This document shows, piece by piece, positions 8,266 through 16,460 of a DNA stretch of 64,000 nt; position 1 is the stretch's first letter, and every line of letters begins with the position of its first letter. Both the position numbers and the translations under genes were made by a program. The DNA is from Bacteroidia bacterium (lineage in GTDB: Bacteria; Bacteroidota; Bacteroidia; J057): positions 310,001 to 374,000 of the forward strand of contig JALEFZ010000088.1 of assembly GCA_022760475.1 (NCBI GenBank), written 5' to 3'. The notes beneath the pieces are model-generated. The model ran no database searches. It had not been told where the DNA came from and saw nothing but the letters and a program-made list of their open reading frames with translations.

Positions 8266-9342
8266 ATGAAAAAGGTATTTCTTTGGATCGCCGTATTGGC
8301 AATTATTTCTACCGGCTGCGGCTTGTTTGGAGGCGGAGGAACGGGTAACCACGGTGAACTTACCGGGGTAATGAAGCGTCCCGAATGGGATCAGTACCAG
8401 CCGCTTGGAATGGTTTACATTCCACCCGGATCATTCCACATGGGACAGAACGACCAGGATGTTCCATATTCCCAGATCTCACACAATCGTCAGATCACCA
8501 TCTCAGCATTCTACATGGATGAGCATGAGATTTCTAACAACGAGTACCGTCAGTTCCTATACGGTCCTTCTCCAGAAGAAAATGTTGGTCCTGTAGATAG
8601 AGCTATCGATACAGTTTCAGCTCCATATGACGAAGTAATCGTTCCTGATACCAATGTTTGGATCAGAGACTTCGCATACTCCTACAATGACCCGCTGAAC
8701 GAAAATTATTTCTGGCACCCTGCTTTCGATGACTACCCGGTAGTTGGAGTTAACTGGTATGCCGCACAAAAATTCTGTGAGTGGAGAACTGCTCACCTGA
8801 ACAATTACCGCCAGGAAGAGCGTAATCTGCCAGCTATGCCAAGATTCCGCCTCCCAACTGAGGCAGAGTGGGAATACGCTGCACGTGGTGGTTATGAGCA
8901 CAAGCTCTACCCTTGGGAAGGTCCTTACCTACGTAACTCCAAAGGATGTTTCCTCGCAAACTTCAAGCCTGGACGTGGTGATTACATCGCTGATAATTAC
9001 GAGTACACCGCTCCAGTTGATGCTTACTTCCCGAACGACTACGGTCTTTACAACATGCCTGGTAACGTAGCAGAATGGTGTGAAGATGATTTCGAAGAGT
9101 CTGGCTATTCTTATGCCCACGACTTGAACCCAAGATACATTGACAAGAAGATCCCCGAAGACGATCGCCTACCAGGTGGAGCAACTATCCGCAAGGTAAT
9201 CCGTGGTGGTAGCTGGAAAGATATTGGATACTTCCTGTCTTGTGGTACTCGTTCTTATGAGTACGCTGATACAGCTAAGTCTTTCATCGGTTTCCGTGCA
9301 GTAGTACCTGTAATCGGACGCTCTGGAGCAGCTGGACGTTAA
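8266..9342 (+). CDS. gldK: T9SS ring lipoprotein GldK/PorK (formylglycine-enzyme-like fold)
   Basis: A 358-residue lipoprotein. The signal peptide MKKVFLWIAVLAIISTGC ends in a lipobox, so the ATG at 8266 is chosen over an in-frame TTG 36 bp upstream. The body is an FGE/SUMF1-type domain: GMVYIPPGSFHMGQND, ISAFYMDEHEISNNEYRQFL, VGVNWYAAQKFCEWRT, FRLPTEAEWEYAARGG, NMPGNVAEWCEDDF and a final IRGGSWKD ... FIGFRAV. GldK and GldN form the periplasmic ring under the outer membrane in T9SS; GldK is not thought to act as an enzyme. It is followed by gldL after a 145-bp gap that contains a strong RNA hairpin. Confidence 0.95.
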   Translation: MKKVFLWIAVLAIISTGCGLFGGGGTGNHGELTGVMKRPEWDQYQPLGMVYIPPGSFHMGQNDQDVPYSQISHNRQITISAFYMDEHEISNNEYRQFLYGPSPEENVGPVDRAIDTVSAPYDEVIVPDTNVWIRDFAYSYNDPLNENYFWHPAFDDYPVVGVNWYAAQKFCEWRTAHLNNYRQEERNLPAMPRFRLPTEAEWEYAARGGYEHKLYPWEGPYLRNSKGCFLANFKPGRGDYIADNYEYTAPVDAYFPNDYGLYNMPGNVAEWCEDDFEESGYSYAHDLNPRYIDKKIPEDDRLPGGATIRKVIRGGSWKDIGYFLSCGTRSYEYADTAKSFIGFRAVVPVIGRSGAAGR

Positions 9343-9395
9343 GCAATAGCACACACACTTGGTATTAATCCACATTAGCAATAAGAATTTTTAAA

Positions 9396-9419
9396 GTGTT
9401 GTCCCGAAAGGGGCAACAC
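9396..9419 (+). other. Strong 10-bp RNA hairpin with GAAA loop between gldK and gldL
   Basis: GTGTTGTCCC (9396-9405) pairs over its whole length with GGGGCAACAC (9410-9419), counting one G-U pair, across the GNRA-type tetraloop GAAA. No U-tract follows directly; a T6 run comes about 18 bases later. It could be an mRNA stability or processing element, or a weak attenuator. Confidence 0.5.
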
Positions 9420-9487
9420 CACACTCACTACACATTTTTTAATGGCCATTAACTGGCACAAAACATTCAATTTAAGGAAAGTTTAAG

Positions 9488-10273
9488 ATGGCAAAGAAAA
9501 AAGGTTTCCTAAAGTCCCGCGCAGGTAAAGTTACTTTGAACTTTATCTATGGTGCCGCAGCAGCGGTAGTAATCGTAGGGGCTCTTTTCAAGATCCTTCA
9601 CTGGGAAGGAGCTAACGAGATGTTGATCATCGGTATGTTCACCGAAGCTTTTGTATTCTTGATTTCTGCATTCGATCCACCAGCTGATGAGTATGAGTGG
9701 GAGAGAGTTTATCCAGCCTTGGCTGACGAATCTCTGGCAGTTGCTGCCCCTACCCCTATCGATACTTCTTGGACCAATGAATTGGCCAACCTAGATGGAA
9801 GAGTATTCGGACAACTGTCTACGACTCTTGACGGATTGAACAGCGAAGTTGGAAAACTATCTAGTGTTACTGACGCTGCAGGTGCAACCAACGAATACAC
9901 CTCTAAAATCAAGGACGCAACAGCCAAAATTGATAACCTGAATCAGAGCTACGGTGTAGCTGTAGAGTCTATGGGTTCTTTCGCAAATGCTGCTGGAGAT
10001 GCCCAGGCTTACCACGAGCAGGTACTATCTATGACCAACAACCTAAAGTCGTTGAATTCTATCTACGAATTGGAACTTCAGGATGCCAAGACGCACCTTA
10101 AGTCTCTAAACCAGTTCTACGGAGCAATGACTGAAGCTATGTCAAGCATGGCTGAGGCTTCTAAAGACGCTCAGCAGTACAAAGAAGGCATGGCAACACT
10201 GAACGCGAACCTGACAAAACTTAACCAGGTTTACGGTAACATCCTTTCTGCAATGTCTGGCGGAACTCGCTAG
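9488..10273 (+). CDS. gldL: T9SS/gliding motor inner-membrane protein GldL/PorL
   Basis: A 261-residue protein. Two transmembrane helices lie at about 17-37 and 44-62 (NFIYGAAAAVVIVGALFKI, MLIIGMFTEAFVFLISAF). Glu53 in the MFTEAFVF segment corresponds to the buried glutamate that is essential for proton-driven rotation in the GldLM motor. After EYEWERVYPALA comes a long cytoplasmic coiled coil with repeated LNxxYG units (LNQSYG, LNSIYE, LNQFYG, LNQVYG) to the end. GldL pentamers surround a GldM dimer. It lies 50 bp upstream of gldM. Confidence 0.96.
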   Translation: MAKKKGFLKSRAGKVTLNFIYGAAAAVVIVGALFKILHWEGANEMLIIGMFTEAFVFLISAFDPPADEYEWERVYPALADESLAVAAPTPIDTSWTNELANLDGRVFGQLSTTLDGLNSEVGKLSSVTDAAGATNEYTSKIKDATAKIDNLNQSYGVAVESMGSFANAAGDAQAYHEQVLSMTNNLKSLNSIYELELQDAKTHLKSLNQFYGAMTEAMSSMAEASKDAQQYKEGMATLNANLTKLNQVYGNILSAMSGGTR

Positions 10274-10323
10274 AACACGGACTTGTGTTGATGTAATTTT
10301 TTTAACTAGAAAGGAAAGTAAAC

Positions 10324-12015
10324 ATGGCAAGTGGAAAACTATCACCCAGGCAGAAGATGATCAACATGATGTATCTCGTGTTGCTCGCTCTACTGGCAAT
10401 GAACGTAAGTGCTGAAATCCTGGAAGCCTTTGAGCAAATCAAGGAAAAGCTGCACACCTCTGCTCAGCAAAATAAGAATACCAATACTGGTCAGGCTGAC
10501 AGAATGTTAAAAGCTATTCAGGAAGAAATCGGCAAAGGAAAAACCGACAATGTTGGTTTGACCGATACAGTTAATTATGTAAGACAGGCCACCAATGACA
10601 TTCTTGGAATCATCGCATTCCATGAAGATACCCTCGAACAAATCGCCGGTAAGGATGAAGTAACCGGAAAAATCGAGAACAAAGGTGAGTCTGAGAAAAA
10701 CTACCAATACTGGATGGGTAGAGGTAGCGAAGAAAACCAAAACGATGGTCGCGGTGCCAAAGCTGCTTATCAGCTACACCAGGATCTCGACTCTTATATC
10801 GACAAATTGGTTGGCGTTTATAACGCTATCATTCCCGACAGTACCCCGGAACTGAGGTTGGATGCTACAAATGAGTATTTGGCTAAAGATCCAGAAGAAA
10901 CCCTGGACGGTGAAGCAAAAACCTGGGAAAGATACACCTTCCACAATCCGGTGGTAGCCAACCTGGCTCTGCTGGAAGCGCTGAAGCTGGATATCTTGAA
11001 GAAGGAAAAGCAAACCCTCGATATCATCAATACCCGTCTGGGTGTGAATACCTTCGAGGTAGACTCCGTAATTGGAGACTTCGCAGCTGTATCTGAGATT
11101 GTACCTGCTGGCCTTCAGTATGAAGCAAAGCTGTACGTTACCATGGCATCTAGCGCGGTAACTCCAAGGTTCAACTCCGGATCTGGTGCCATCAAGCAAG
11201 AAGGGCCTATCGGACGCTTGACTATCAATGCAAATGGTGGCTTGATTCCTAAAGGAAAAAGCGAAGCCAAGCAAAGCTGGTCGGCTACGATTACTGTACC
11301 TAAAGCTAGTGGTGGTAGCGAGGTAATCCCGGTAAAAGGTGAGTTTACAGTACGTAGGCCTGAGATTGTAGTAACCTCTGCCTCTGTATCTCTACTTTAC
11401 CGTAAATGTGCAAACGAGGTAAACATTGACGTTCCTGCTTTGGGAGATAACTATAACCCAAGGTTTTCTGGGAACAACGTTGAAGTTACTACTTCGAAGA
11501 GCAGCAAAAAACTGGTAAGGTTGATCCCAGGCGGTGGCAAAAAAGCTTCCGTTGTGGTACGAAGCCTTACAAATGGGCAGACAGTTGAGATTGGTCGTGT
11601 AGACTATCGTGTTGTTGAGCCTCCTAAGCCAGCTGTAAACATGGCTGTAAACGGAAGGATCTACAACGGTGCATCTATGGTACCAAAAACCAGCCGTGTG
11701 CAAGTAAGACTTGAGCCTGACGCAGACTTTAAAGCAGCCCTTCCAAATGATGCCAAGTATGGTATCGGAGGAATCGAAGTACTTGCTCAGCTTTCTCTCG
11801 GACCTCCAACAAGGGTTAACTCTATCCCTGGTCAGAAGAATGCTGTTACCAAGCCAGTTTCGGTTTCATTGGGTAACAAAGTGCGTCAATCAAGCCCTGG
11901 AACCAAGGTATACGTTCGTCTTAATGACATATATCGAGTAAATTTCAAAGGACAAAAGATTGTCGACAAACGATTTAACGAAGTAGAAAGAACACTTTCT
12001 CTCGTAGTAAAGTAA
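10324..12015 (+). CDS. gldM: T9SS/gliding motor shaft protein GldM/PorM
   Basis: A 563-residue protein. The N-terminus MASGKLSPRQKMINMMYLVLL carries Arg9, which pairs with the GldL glutamate in the motor, and a single transmembrane helix at ~14-33. The rest is periplasmic: helical D1 (to ~215), then three beta domains (from about TPRFNSGSG, PVKGEFTVRRPEIVV, EPPKPAVNMAVNG) ending in LNDIYRVNFKGQ and VERTLSLVVK. GldM spans the periplasm as a dimer and transmits inner-membrane rotation to GldK/N. A paralogue of the same length is encoded at 13289-14962. Confidence 0.97.
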   Translation: MASGKLSPRQKMINMMYLVLLALLAMNVSAEILEAFEQIKEKLHTSAQQNKNTNTGQADRMLKAIQEEIGKGKTDNVGLTDTVNYVRQATNDILGIIAFHEDTLEQIAGKDEVTGKIENKGESEKNYQYWMGRGSEENQNDGRGAKAAYQLHQDLDSYIDKLVGVYNAIIPDSTPELRLDATNEYLAKDPEETLDGEAKTWERYTFHNPVVANLALLEALKLDILKKEKQTLDIINTRLGVNTFEVDSVIGDFAAVSEIVPAGLQYEAKLYVTMASSAVTPRFNSGSGAIKQEGPIGRLTINANGGLIPKGKSEAKQSWSATITVPKASGGSEVIPVKGEFTVRRPEIVVTSASVSLLYRKCANEVNIDVPALGDNYNPRFSGNNVEVTTSKSSKKLVRLIPGGGKKASVVVRSLTNGQTVEIGRVDYRVVEPPKPAVNMAVNGRIYNGASMVPKTSRVQVRLEPDADFKAALPNDAKYGIGGIEVLAQLSLGPPTRVNSIPGQKNAVTKPVSVSLGNKVRQSSPGTKVYVRLNDIYRVNFKGQKIVDKRFNEVERTLSLVVK

Positions 12016-12031
12016 ACACTGACAAAGTATT

Positions 12032-12919
12032 ATGAAGAATCTAGTGCTCTCCACTATCGGGTGTATTTTATTCATCCTCCCAGCTTTTGGCCAAAATGCT
12101 CCTCGTATTGAGGATCACTTCTGGCGCAGAAAAGTAGTCAATAGAATTGACCTGAATGAGAAGATCAATTTCCCACTTATCTATAGGGAAAGTAAGCTCT
12201 ACGTAGACAATGGACAGTATGCTGAGAAGAATGGTGTCGTAGTGGCCCTGTTCAACGGATTGAGAGATGGTGTTTATCAGGCTTACGATCCAGATTCTCT
12301 CAATAAGCCATTGACTTGGGAAGATGTTTATCAGAAAATCCGTGAGTTCGAAGGTAAACTGACTGGAGAGGCTACTGACCTGGATGAAGATACAGGTGAT
12401 GGTAGTGAATTTGAAGAGTTTCCTGCTGATGGAGGAGATGACTTCGAAGAAGATGATTTTGATGGAGGTTTCGACGAGGATGGCTTCGAAGATGACTTCG
12501 AGGACACCAAAGAAGAAGACGATGACCTTGGTACAGAAGGTGCTAGCGGTAAAATCGACTGGGGACCGTATGAACAAGTAATTCAATTCGTAGAAAACCG
12601 TGTATTCGATAAAGTAAGCTCTGATATGGTTTATGACATCGAATTCATTCAGATCATCTGGACAGCTCCTGGTGATGTAGTACCTGAAGAGTACCTGTGT
12701 ACTTTCCGCTACAAAGACGTAGTTCCTATGTTGGAAGCTACTCAGTGGAAGAACCGCTTCAACGATGCCGAATATAGAAATCTGCGCGAGGCATTTGAGT
12801 TGAGATTGTTCCACTCTTACATCACTGAAGTCTCAGGAGATGGTATGCAAACGCTTCAGGAAGCTGAGTACCGTCGCCAGAAACTTGTTGAGTTCGAGCA
12901 CCACCTCTGGAGTTACTAA
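12032..12919 (+). CDS. gldN: T9SS ring protein GldN/PorN with acidic insertion
   Basis: A 295-residue periplasmic protein with a signal peptide (cleavage near AFGQN). The N-terminal half shows HFWRRKVVNRIDLNEKINFPL and LFNGLRDGVYQAYDPDSL. The C-terminal half shows IQFVENRVFDKVSSDMVYDIEFIQIIW, the FRYKDVVPML strand and LFHSYITEVSG. Both halves are typical of GldN. Between them, residues 116-169 form a low-complexity tract with about 30 Asp/Glu in 54 positions and periodic Phe, which the core family fold does not need. The frame is intact and codon use looks normal, so it is a real insertion and not a frameshift. GldN partners GldK in the ring. The gene is 16 bp after gldM and is followed by a terminator. 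Confidence 0.95.
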   Translation: MKNLVLSTIGCILFILPAFGQNAPRIEDHFWRRKVVNRIDLNEKINFPLIYRESKLYVDNGQYAEKNGVVVALFNGLRDGVYQAYDPDSLNKPLTWEDVYQKIREFEGKLTGEATDLDEDTGDGSEFEEFPADGGDDFEEDDFDGGFDEDGFEDDFEDTKEEDDDLGTEGASGKIDWGPYEQVIQFVENRVFDKVSSDMVYDIEFIQIIWTAPGDVVPEEYLCTFRYKDVVPMLEATQWKNRFNDAEYRNLREAFELRLFHSYITEVSGDGMQTLQEAEYRRQKLVEFEHHLWSY

Positions 12920-12941
12920 GATTCTTTTAAAGATATGTTTT

Positions 12942-12972
12942 AAGGGAAGCCGACTGGCTTCCCTTTTTTTTT
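12942..12972 (+). terminator. Rho-independent terminator of the gldKLMN unit
   Basis: A perfect 10-bp stem (AAGGGAAGCC with GGCTTCCCTT) around the loop GACT is followed by an uninterrupted T run, 22 bp after the gldN stop. It separates gldKLMN from the second gldM gene. Confidence 0.9.
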
Positions 12973-13288
12973 GAAATACCTGTAACCTTTCCCCCGCCTT
13001 GTATTATGTAGGTGAATGTAAAGAGAGGTATAAACATCCAATGCCTTTCAAAGATAATTTAGAGTTAAGAATAAAATTCCATGTAAGGCGATAAGCCGCA
13101 CTCCATTAAGTAACATTTCTTCCTCTTTTGACGAGTTCATGATCCAAAAATGGACAGGGTATTTTATTGCCTCGTTTTCAGGGAGATAAGGAGTTGAAAA
13201 TATCGGAAAAACAACTTCAAAATAATCTGAGGCTTCCCATTCCTGTAGAATGGAGAGGCAGGAAAACCATTTACCAATTTTAAGTTAT
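12973..13288. other. Intergenic region upstream of the second gldM gene
   Basis: About 316 bp without a convincing gene on either strand. No exact TAnnTTTG promoter was found; the nearest is the TATTTTATTG stretch around 13160. A short inverted repeat (CCATTC ... GAATGG, 13237-13253) lies just upstream of the gldM-like start. The length of the gap and the terminator before it imply that the second gldM has its own promoter here. Confidence 0.4.
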
Positions 13289-14962
13289 ATGGCAACAGGA
13301 AAGCTTAGTAATCGACAAAAAATGATCAATGTGATGTACCTGGCTCTTTTGGCTATGCTCGCATTACAGGTTGACATTGATGTGCTCAATTCCTTTATCA
13401 GGCTAAAAGGGCAGATCCGTAAGGCAGGGATAGAGAATAGGGAAAAGAACCTTTCTTTCGCCAGTTTTATGAAGCAGAAAATTGACGATCAGGTCACAAA
13501 TGAAGGGAAAACAGAAAATGTAGGATTGAAGGATACCCTGGACTTATTGGAAAAAAGAACGATCCACCTCATTTCTGCCATTGACAAGCACATCAGTGAA
13601 CTTGAAGTCATCGCAGCCTTTGACCCAGAAACAGGAGAGTATGAGGCCAAAGAAGAGACCGAGAAAAACTATCAGTACTGGTTGGGGAATGATGATGAAG
13701 CTAATGGAAATAGAGGAAATGGGAAGGCGATCGGGCTTAGAGACAGCATGAATGAGTATTTTGGTTTTCTGGCAAATGTCTACAACAGCCAGGTATCGGA
13801 TTCTCAGAGGATTTTGCCTTCCTTGTTGGAAGATCCCAGTTCAGGACTTGGGTTGAGTCAAAAGAGCTGGGAAAAGGCCACTTTCGAAGGGCCAGTCATT
13901 GCCAATGTTACCAGCTTGGAAGCGTTTAAACTGGATGTTTACCAACGCCAAAAGGAAGTCCTGGATTTGTTGAACATAAGGTTGGGTAGTCCTACCAATT
14001 TTCAGCCTGATAGCATTATTCCCTTTTCAGCTCCAGTAGCTCGAATTGTCCCGGCAGGGGTTCCCTTTGAAACCAAGATCATGGTTGGGATGATCAACAA
14101 AAATATAACACCTCAGTTTTCAAGCCCTAATGGAAGCATCAAGCTGGAGGAGAATGGAAATGTTGGGACGCTGACCATAGCGGCAGATGGGAGGCATATA
14201 GCTAGTGGTGAGACGGAGGGGTTGCAAAGCTATACTGCTACAGTTAAAGTACCTAAGGCAACGGGAGGCTTTGAAACCCTCACTTTGAAGGATAATTTTG
14301 TGGTGAGGAAGCCCGAGGTCCTGGTCTATTCTGCTTCCGTACAGCAACTTTATCGCAATTGTGGGAATAAATTGAACATCAGTGCACCTGCTCTTGGGGA
14401 ATATTATTTCCCGAAAGTTACTGCACAGGGAGCTGAAGTTAGGAAGAAACAAGGAACGAGGTCTGTATATACGGTGGTTCCAAGCGGTAGAACTTGTGTA
14501 TTGGACATCAAGTCAAGTTATCAAGGCAGAACTGTAGAGCTTGATAAAATTAAATACCGTGTGATAGAGCCTCCCAAGCCTGAGGTAAGGTTCAAAATTA
14601 ATGGGGTGGCTTATAACGGTTATAAAACCATTCCGAAAAACAGTCGATTGACATTTTGGTTGAAACCGGACAGTGATTTCAAGACCCAACTACCCAAAGA
14701 TGCCAGATATGAGGTTTCGAGCATTGATATCCTCTTTGGAACCGGGATCAGTGTCCCTTCCAAAATTGCGAGCATAGATATGAGAGGGAAGGATGCTACC
14801 AAGCCAACCCGGATCAGTCTACCGGCGAGGGTAAGGCAGGCGCCTTCAGGATCAAGGGTCTACGTTGTGATCAATAAAGTCTACAGGAAGAATTTTATGG
14901 GAAGAAAGGTGGAAGTACCTATGTCTGAGCTGGTAAAAACCGTTGGTTTCAGTATCAGGTAA
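13289..14962 (+). CDS. GldM/PorM paralogue (second full-length copy)
   Basis: A 557-residue protein that aligns end to end with GldM at 10324-12015. It shares MATGKLSNRQKMINVMYLALLAML at the start, EKNYQYWLG, FEGPVIANVTSLEAFKLD, ARIVPAGVPFETK, VPKATGGFE, YRVIEPPKPEVRF, and a matching Y-R-K-N-F-M-G-R tail. Arg9 and the single transmembrane helix are kept, so it could engage a GldL-type ring. The clearest differences are in the helical D1 region and the final strand, which lacks the VERTLSLVVK ending. The ATG at 13289 is chosen by match to GldM over an in-frame ATG at 13250. No second gldL, gldK or gldN is nearby. It may be an alternative shaft for a variant motor or for selected cargos; this is inference. 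Confidence 0.9.
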   Translation: MATGKLSNRQKMINVMYLALLAMLALQVDIDVLNSFIRLKGQIRKAGIENREKNLSFASFMKQKIDDQVTNEGKTENVGLKDTLDLLEKRTIHLISAIDKHISELEVIAAFDPETGEYEAKEETEKNYQYWLGNDDEANGNRGNGKAIGLRDSMNEYFGFLANVYNSQVSDSQRILPSLLEDPSSGLGLSQKSWEKATFEGPVIANVTSLEAFKLDVYQRQKEVLDLLNIRLGSPTNFQPDSIIPFSAPVARIVPAGVPFETKIMVGMINKNITPQFSSPNGSIKLEENGNVGTLTIAADGRHIASGETEGLQSYTATVKVPKATGGFETLTLKDNFVVRKPEVLVYSASVQQLYRNCGNKLNISAPALGEYYFPKVTAQGAEVRKKQGTRSVYTVVPSGRTCVLDIKSSYQGRTVELDKIKYRVIEPPKPEVRFKINGVAYNGYKTIPKNSRLTFWLKPDSDFKTQLPKDARYEVSSIDILFGTGISVPSKIASIDMRGKDATKPTRISLPARVRQAPSGSRVYVVINKVYRKNFMGRKVEVPMSELVKTVGFSIR

Positions 14963-14981
14963 TGATTGGGGAGAGGGAAGT

Positions 14982-15014
14982 AAGGGACGTAATGAAGATT
15001 ACGTCCCTTTTTTT
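14982..15014. terminator. Terminator between convergent genes (gldM paralogue and cargo gene)
   Basis: A perfect 12-bp stem (AAGGGACGTAAT with ATTACGTCCCTT) around GAAG is followed by T7 on the plus strand, 19 bp after the gldM-like stop. On the minus strand it lies just past the stop at 15016, so it may serve both genes. Confidence 0.88.
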
Positions 15015-15015
15015 A

Positions 15016-16356
15016 TTATTGCTTTACAATCTTGTGAGTCAGGCTTTTTTCACCTTGTGAAACTTTCAGCAGGTAAGTACCTGAAGGAAGGTTTCCTAAA
15101 TCAATCGAATTAGACAATTGGCTGATGGAGGCCTGGGAAAATACTTTTTGCCCATGCAAAGCATAGATATCGAATGACCAGGCTCCTTGAGTTTGCATTT
15201 CGATGTTCAGGTACTGGCGTACTGGATTTGGAAAAATTCGGGGCGCGTTGAAACTGGCGAATGTAGCTTCATTGTTTACTGCACCAGGGATATTACCCGT
15301 CCACTCATAGATTCCTCCCTGACTTGCATTCGAAATGGTGCCTCCTCCAAAACCTATAGTCAGGTCAAAGAAGACCATGCTTTCCATAGAAAGCAATCCA
15401 TTAAATGTCGCCCATGTCTGGCCTCCATCATTGGAGTAGGCAATATCTGCATTGTTAAAGGGAGCATTGAAGGCGATGTAGGTATCCTCGGTTTTTGGGA
15501 TATACAATACATTGGTTGGGGCTAGGGCTCCAATCGAAGCAGAAAAGTTTGGAATAGCTGTCCAGGTAGTTCCCCCGTCATTGGTGTATGCGCCTATTCG
15601 AGATTCAACTACACAAACGCCATTATTGGCATCCTTGAATGCAACACTGCTTATGCTTTGTCCAAGTCCAGTGGAACTGGAACTCCAACTTTGGCCACGG
15701 TCAGTGGATTTCCATACGTTTCCATCGGTTGTACCAAACCACAGGATGTCCCCAACTACTGCATATCCTTGTGTACCCGAAGGGGTCCAAGAGCCCTCAT
15801 TGGCTGGTGTACTGGCAACCTGTGTCCAGTTGGCTCCCCCATCATCTGTGGTATAAATGAGGGTATTATTTTGGCTGTTGATATCATTCCCGGCACTACC
15901 GAAGGCAAAGCCCTGGTTGGCATTCCAGAAATGCAAGGCTTTGAGACCGGTAGAGTCAGTAGAAAAACCTCCAGTGGTATTGGACCAGGTGGTTCCACCA
16001 TCTGTAGTCTTGAAGATAACTGCGCTGTCTCTTGTGTCGATTCTTTCCGTAACGATCCATGCAACATCAGCATTCAGGGCGAATACCTGCACTGGTGTCA
16101 ACTCAGTATTGAGTACCGCGTCGATGGTATCAGGAGTCCAACTGCTGCCTCCATTGATAGATTTTGTAAAAGTTGGAAGGGGAGTCCCGAGGAAGTTGCG
16201 AGGCACCGCCCATAAAGTCTGTTCGTCAGGTGCTGACATGCTGTAAATCTTCAGGTTGTTGCCCACGATTCCAGATCCCAGAGAGTTCCAACTTGGTTGT
16301 GCTTGCAAAAGTGTACTGATGGAAAGGATGATGAGAAATAGTAATTTGTGTTTCAT
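15016..16356 (-). CDS. T9SS cargo protein with YCF48/BNR-type beta-propeller repeats
   Basis: A 446-residue secreted protein. A signal peptide (MKHKLLFLIILSISTLLQAQ) is followed by repeated units with the Asp-box or YCF48-like signature S-x-D-x-G-x-T-W: KSINGGSSWTPDTI, KTTDGGTTWSNT, YTTDDGGANWTQV, KSTDRGQSWSSS, YTNDGGTTWTAI, YSNDGGQTWATF. The C-terminus is a type A sorting domain (IFPNPVRQYLNIEMQ ... SGTYLLKVSQG). Such propellers are common in exported Bacteroidota proteins; the ligand or substrate is unknown. A sialidase-like reading is not supported because the catalytic residues are not evident. Confidence 0.88.
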   Translation of the reverse strand: MKHKLLFLIILSISTLLQAQPSWNSLGSGIVGNNLKIYSMSAPDEQTLWAVPRNFLGTPLPTFTKSINGGSSWTPDTIDAVLNTELTPVQVFALNADVAWIVTERIDTRDSAVIFKTTDGGTTWSNTTGGFSTDSTGLKALHFWNANQGFAFGSAGNDINSQNNTLIYTTDDGGANWTQVASTPANEGSWTPSGTQGYAVVGDILWFGTTDGNVWKSTDRGQSWSSSSTGLGQSISSVAFKDANNGVCVVESRIGAYTNDGGTTWTAIPNFSASIGALAPTNVLYIPKTEDTYIAFNAPFNNADIAYSNDGGQTWATFNGLLSMESMVFFDLTIGFGGGTISNASQGGIYEWTGNIPGAVNNEATFASFNAPRIFPNPVRQYLNIEMQTQGAWSFDIYALHGQKVFSQASISQLSNSIDLGNLPSGTYLLKVSQGEKSLTHKIVKQ

Positions 16357-16460
16357 AGAATTTTGTTTGTACTAAATAGAAATGTATCCGGTAAATATGC
16401 CAATACTTGGCAAAATACCCTATTTAGACGCAAAAGTTCTATGATTAGCTGCCTGGAAGT

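Noticed and set aside
12377-12538. Possible frameshift in gldN at the acidic stretch
   Set aside because: The frame before and after encodes conserved GldN halves without a stop, and the stretch has normal codon variety, so a real insertion is more likely.
12068-12814. Long open frame opposite gldN (248 codons)
   Set aside because: It is a mirror of gldN codon use, including the acidic tract, shows no family motif, and has no promoter or start context.
15658-16215. Open frame of 185 codons opposite the YCF48-type cargo gene
   Set aside because: It overlaps a well-supported gene with six repeat motifs and a sorting domain; its own product has no recognisable features.
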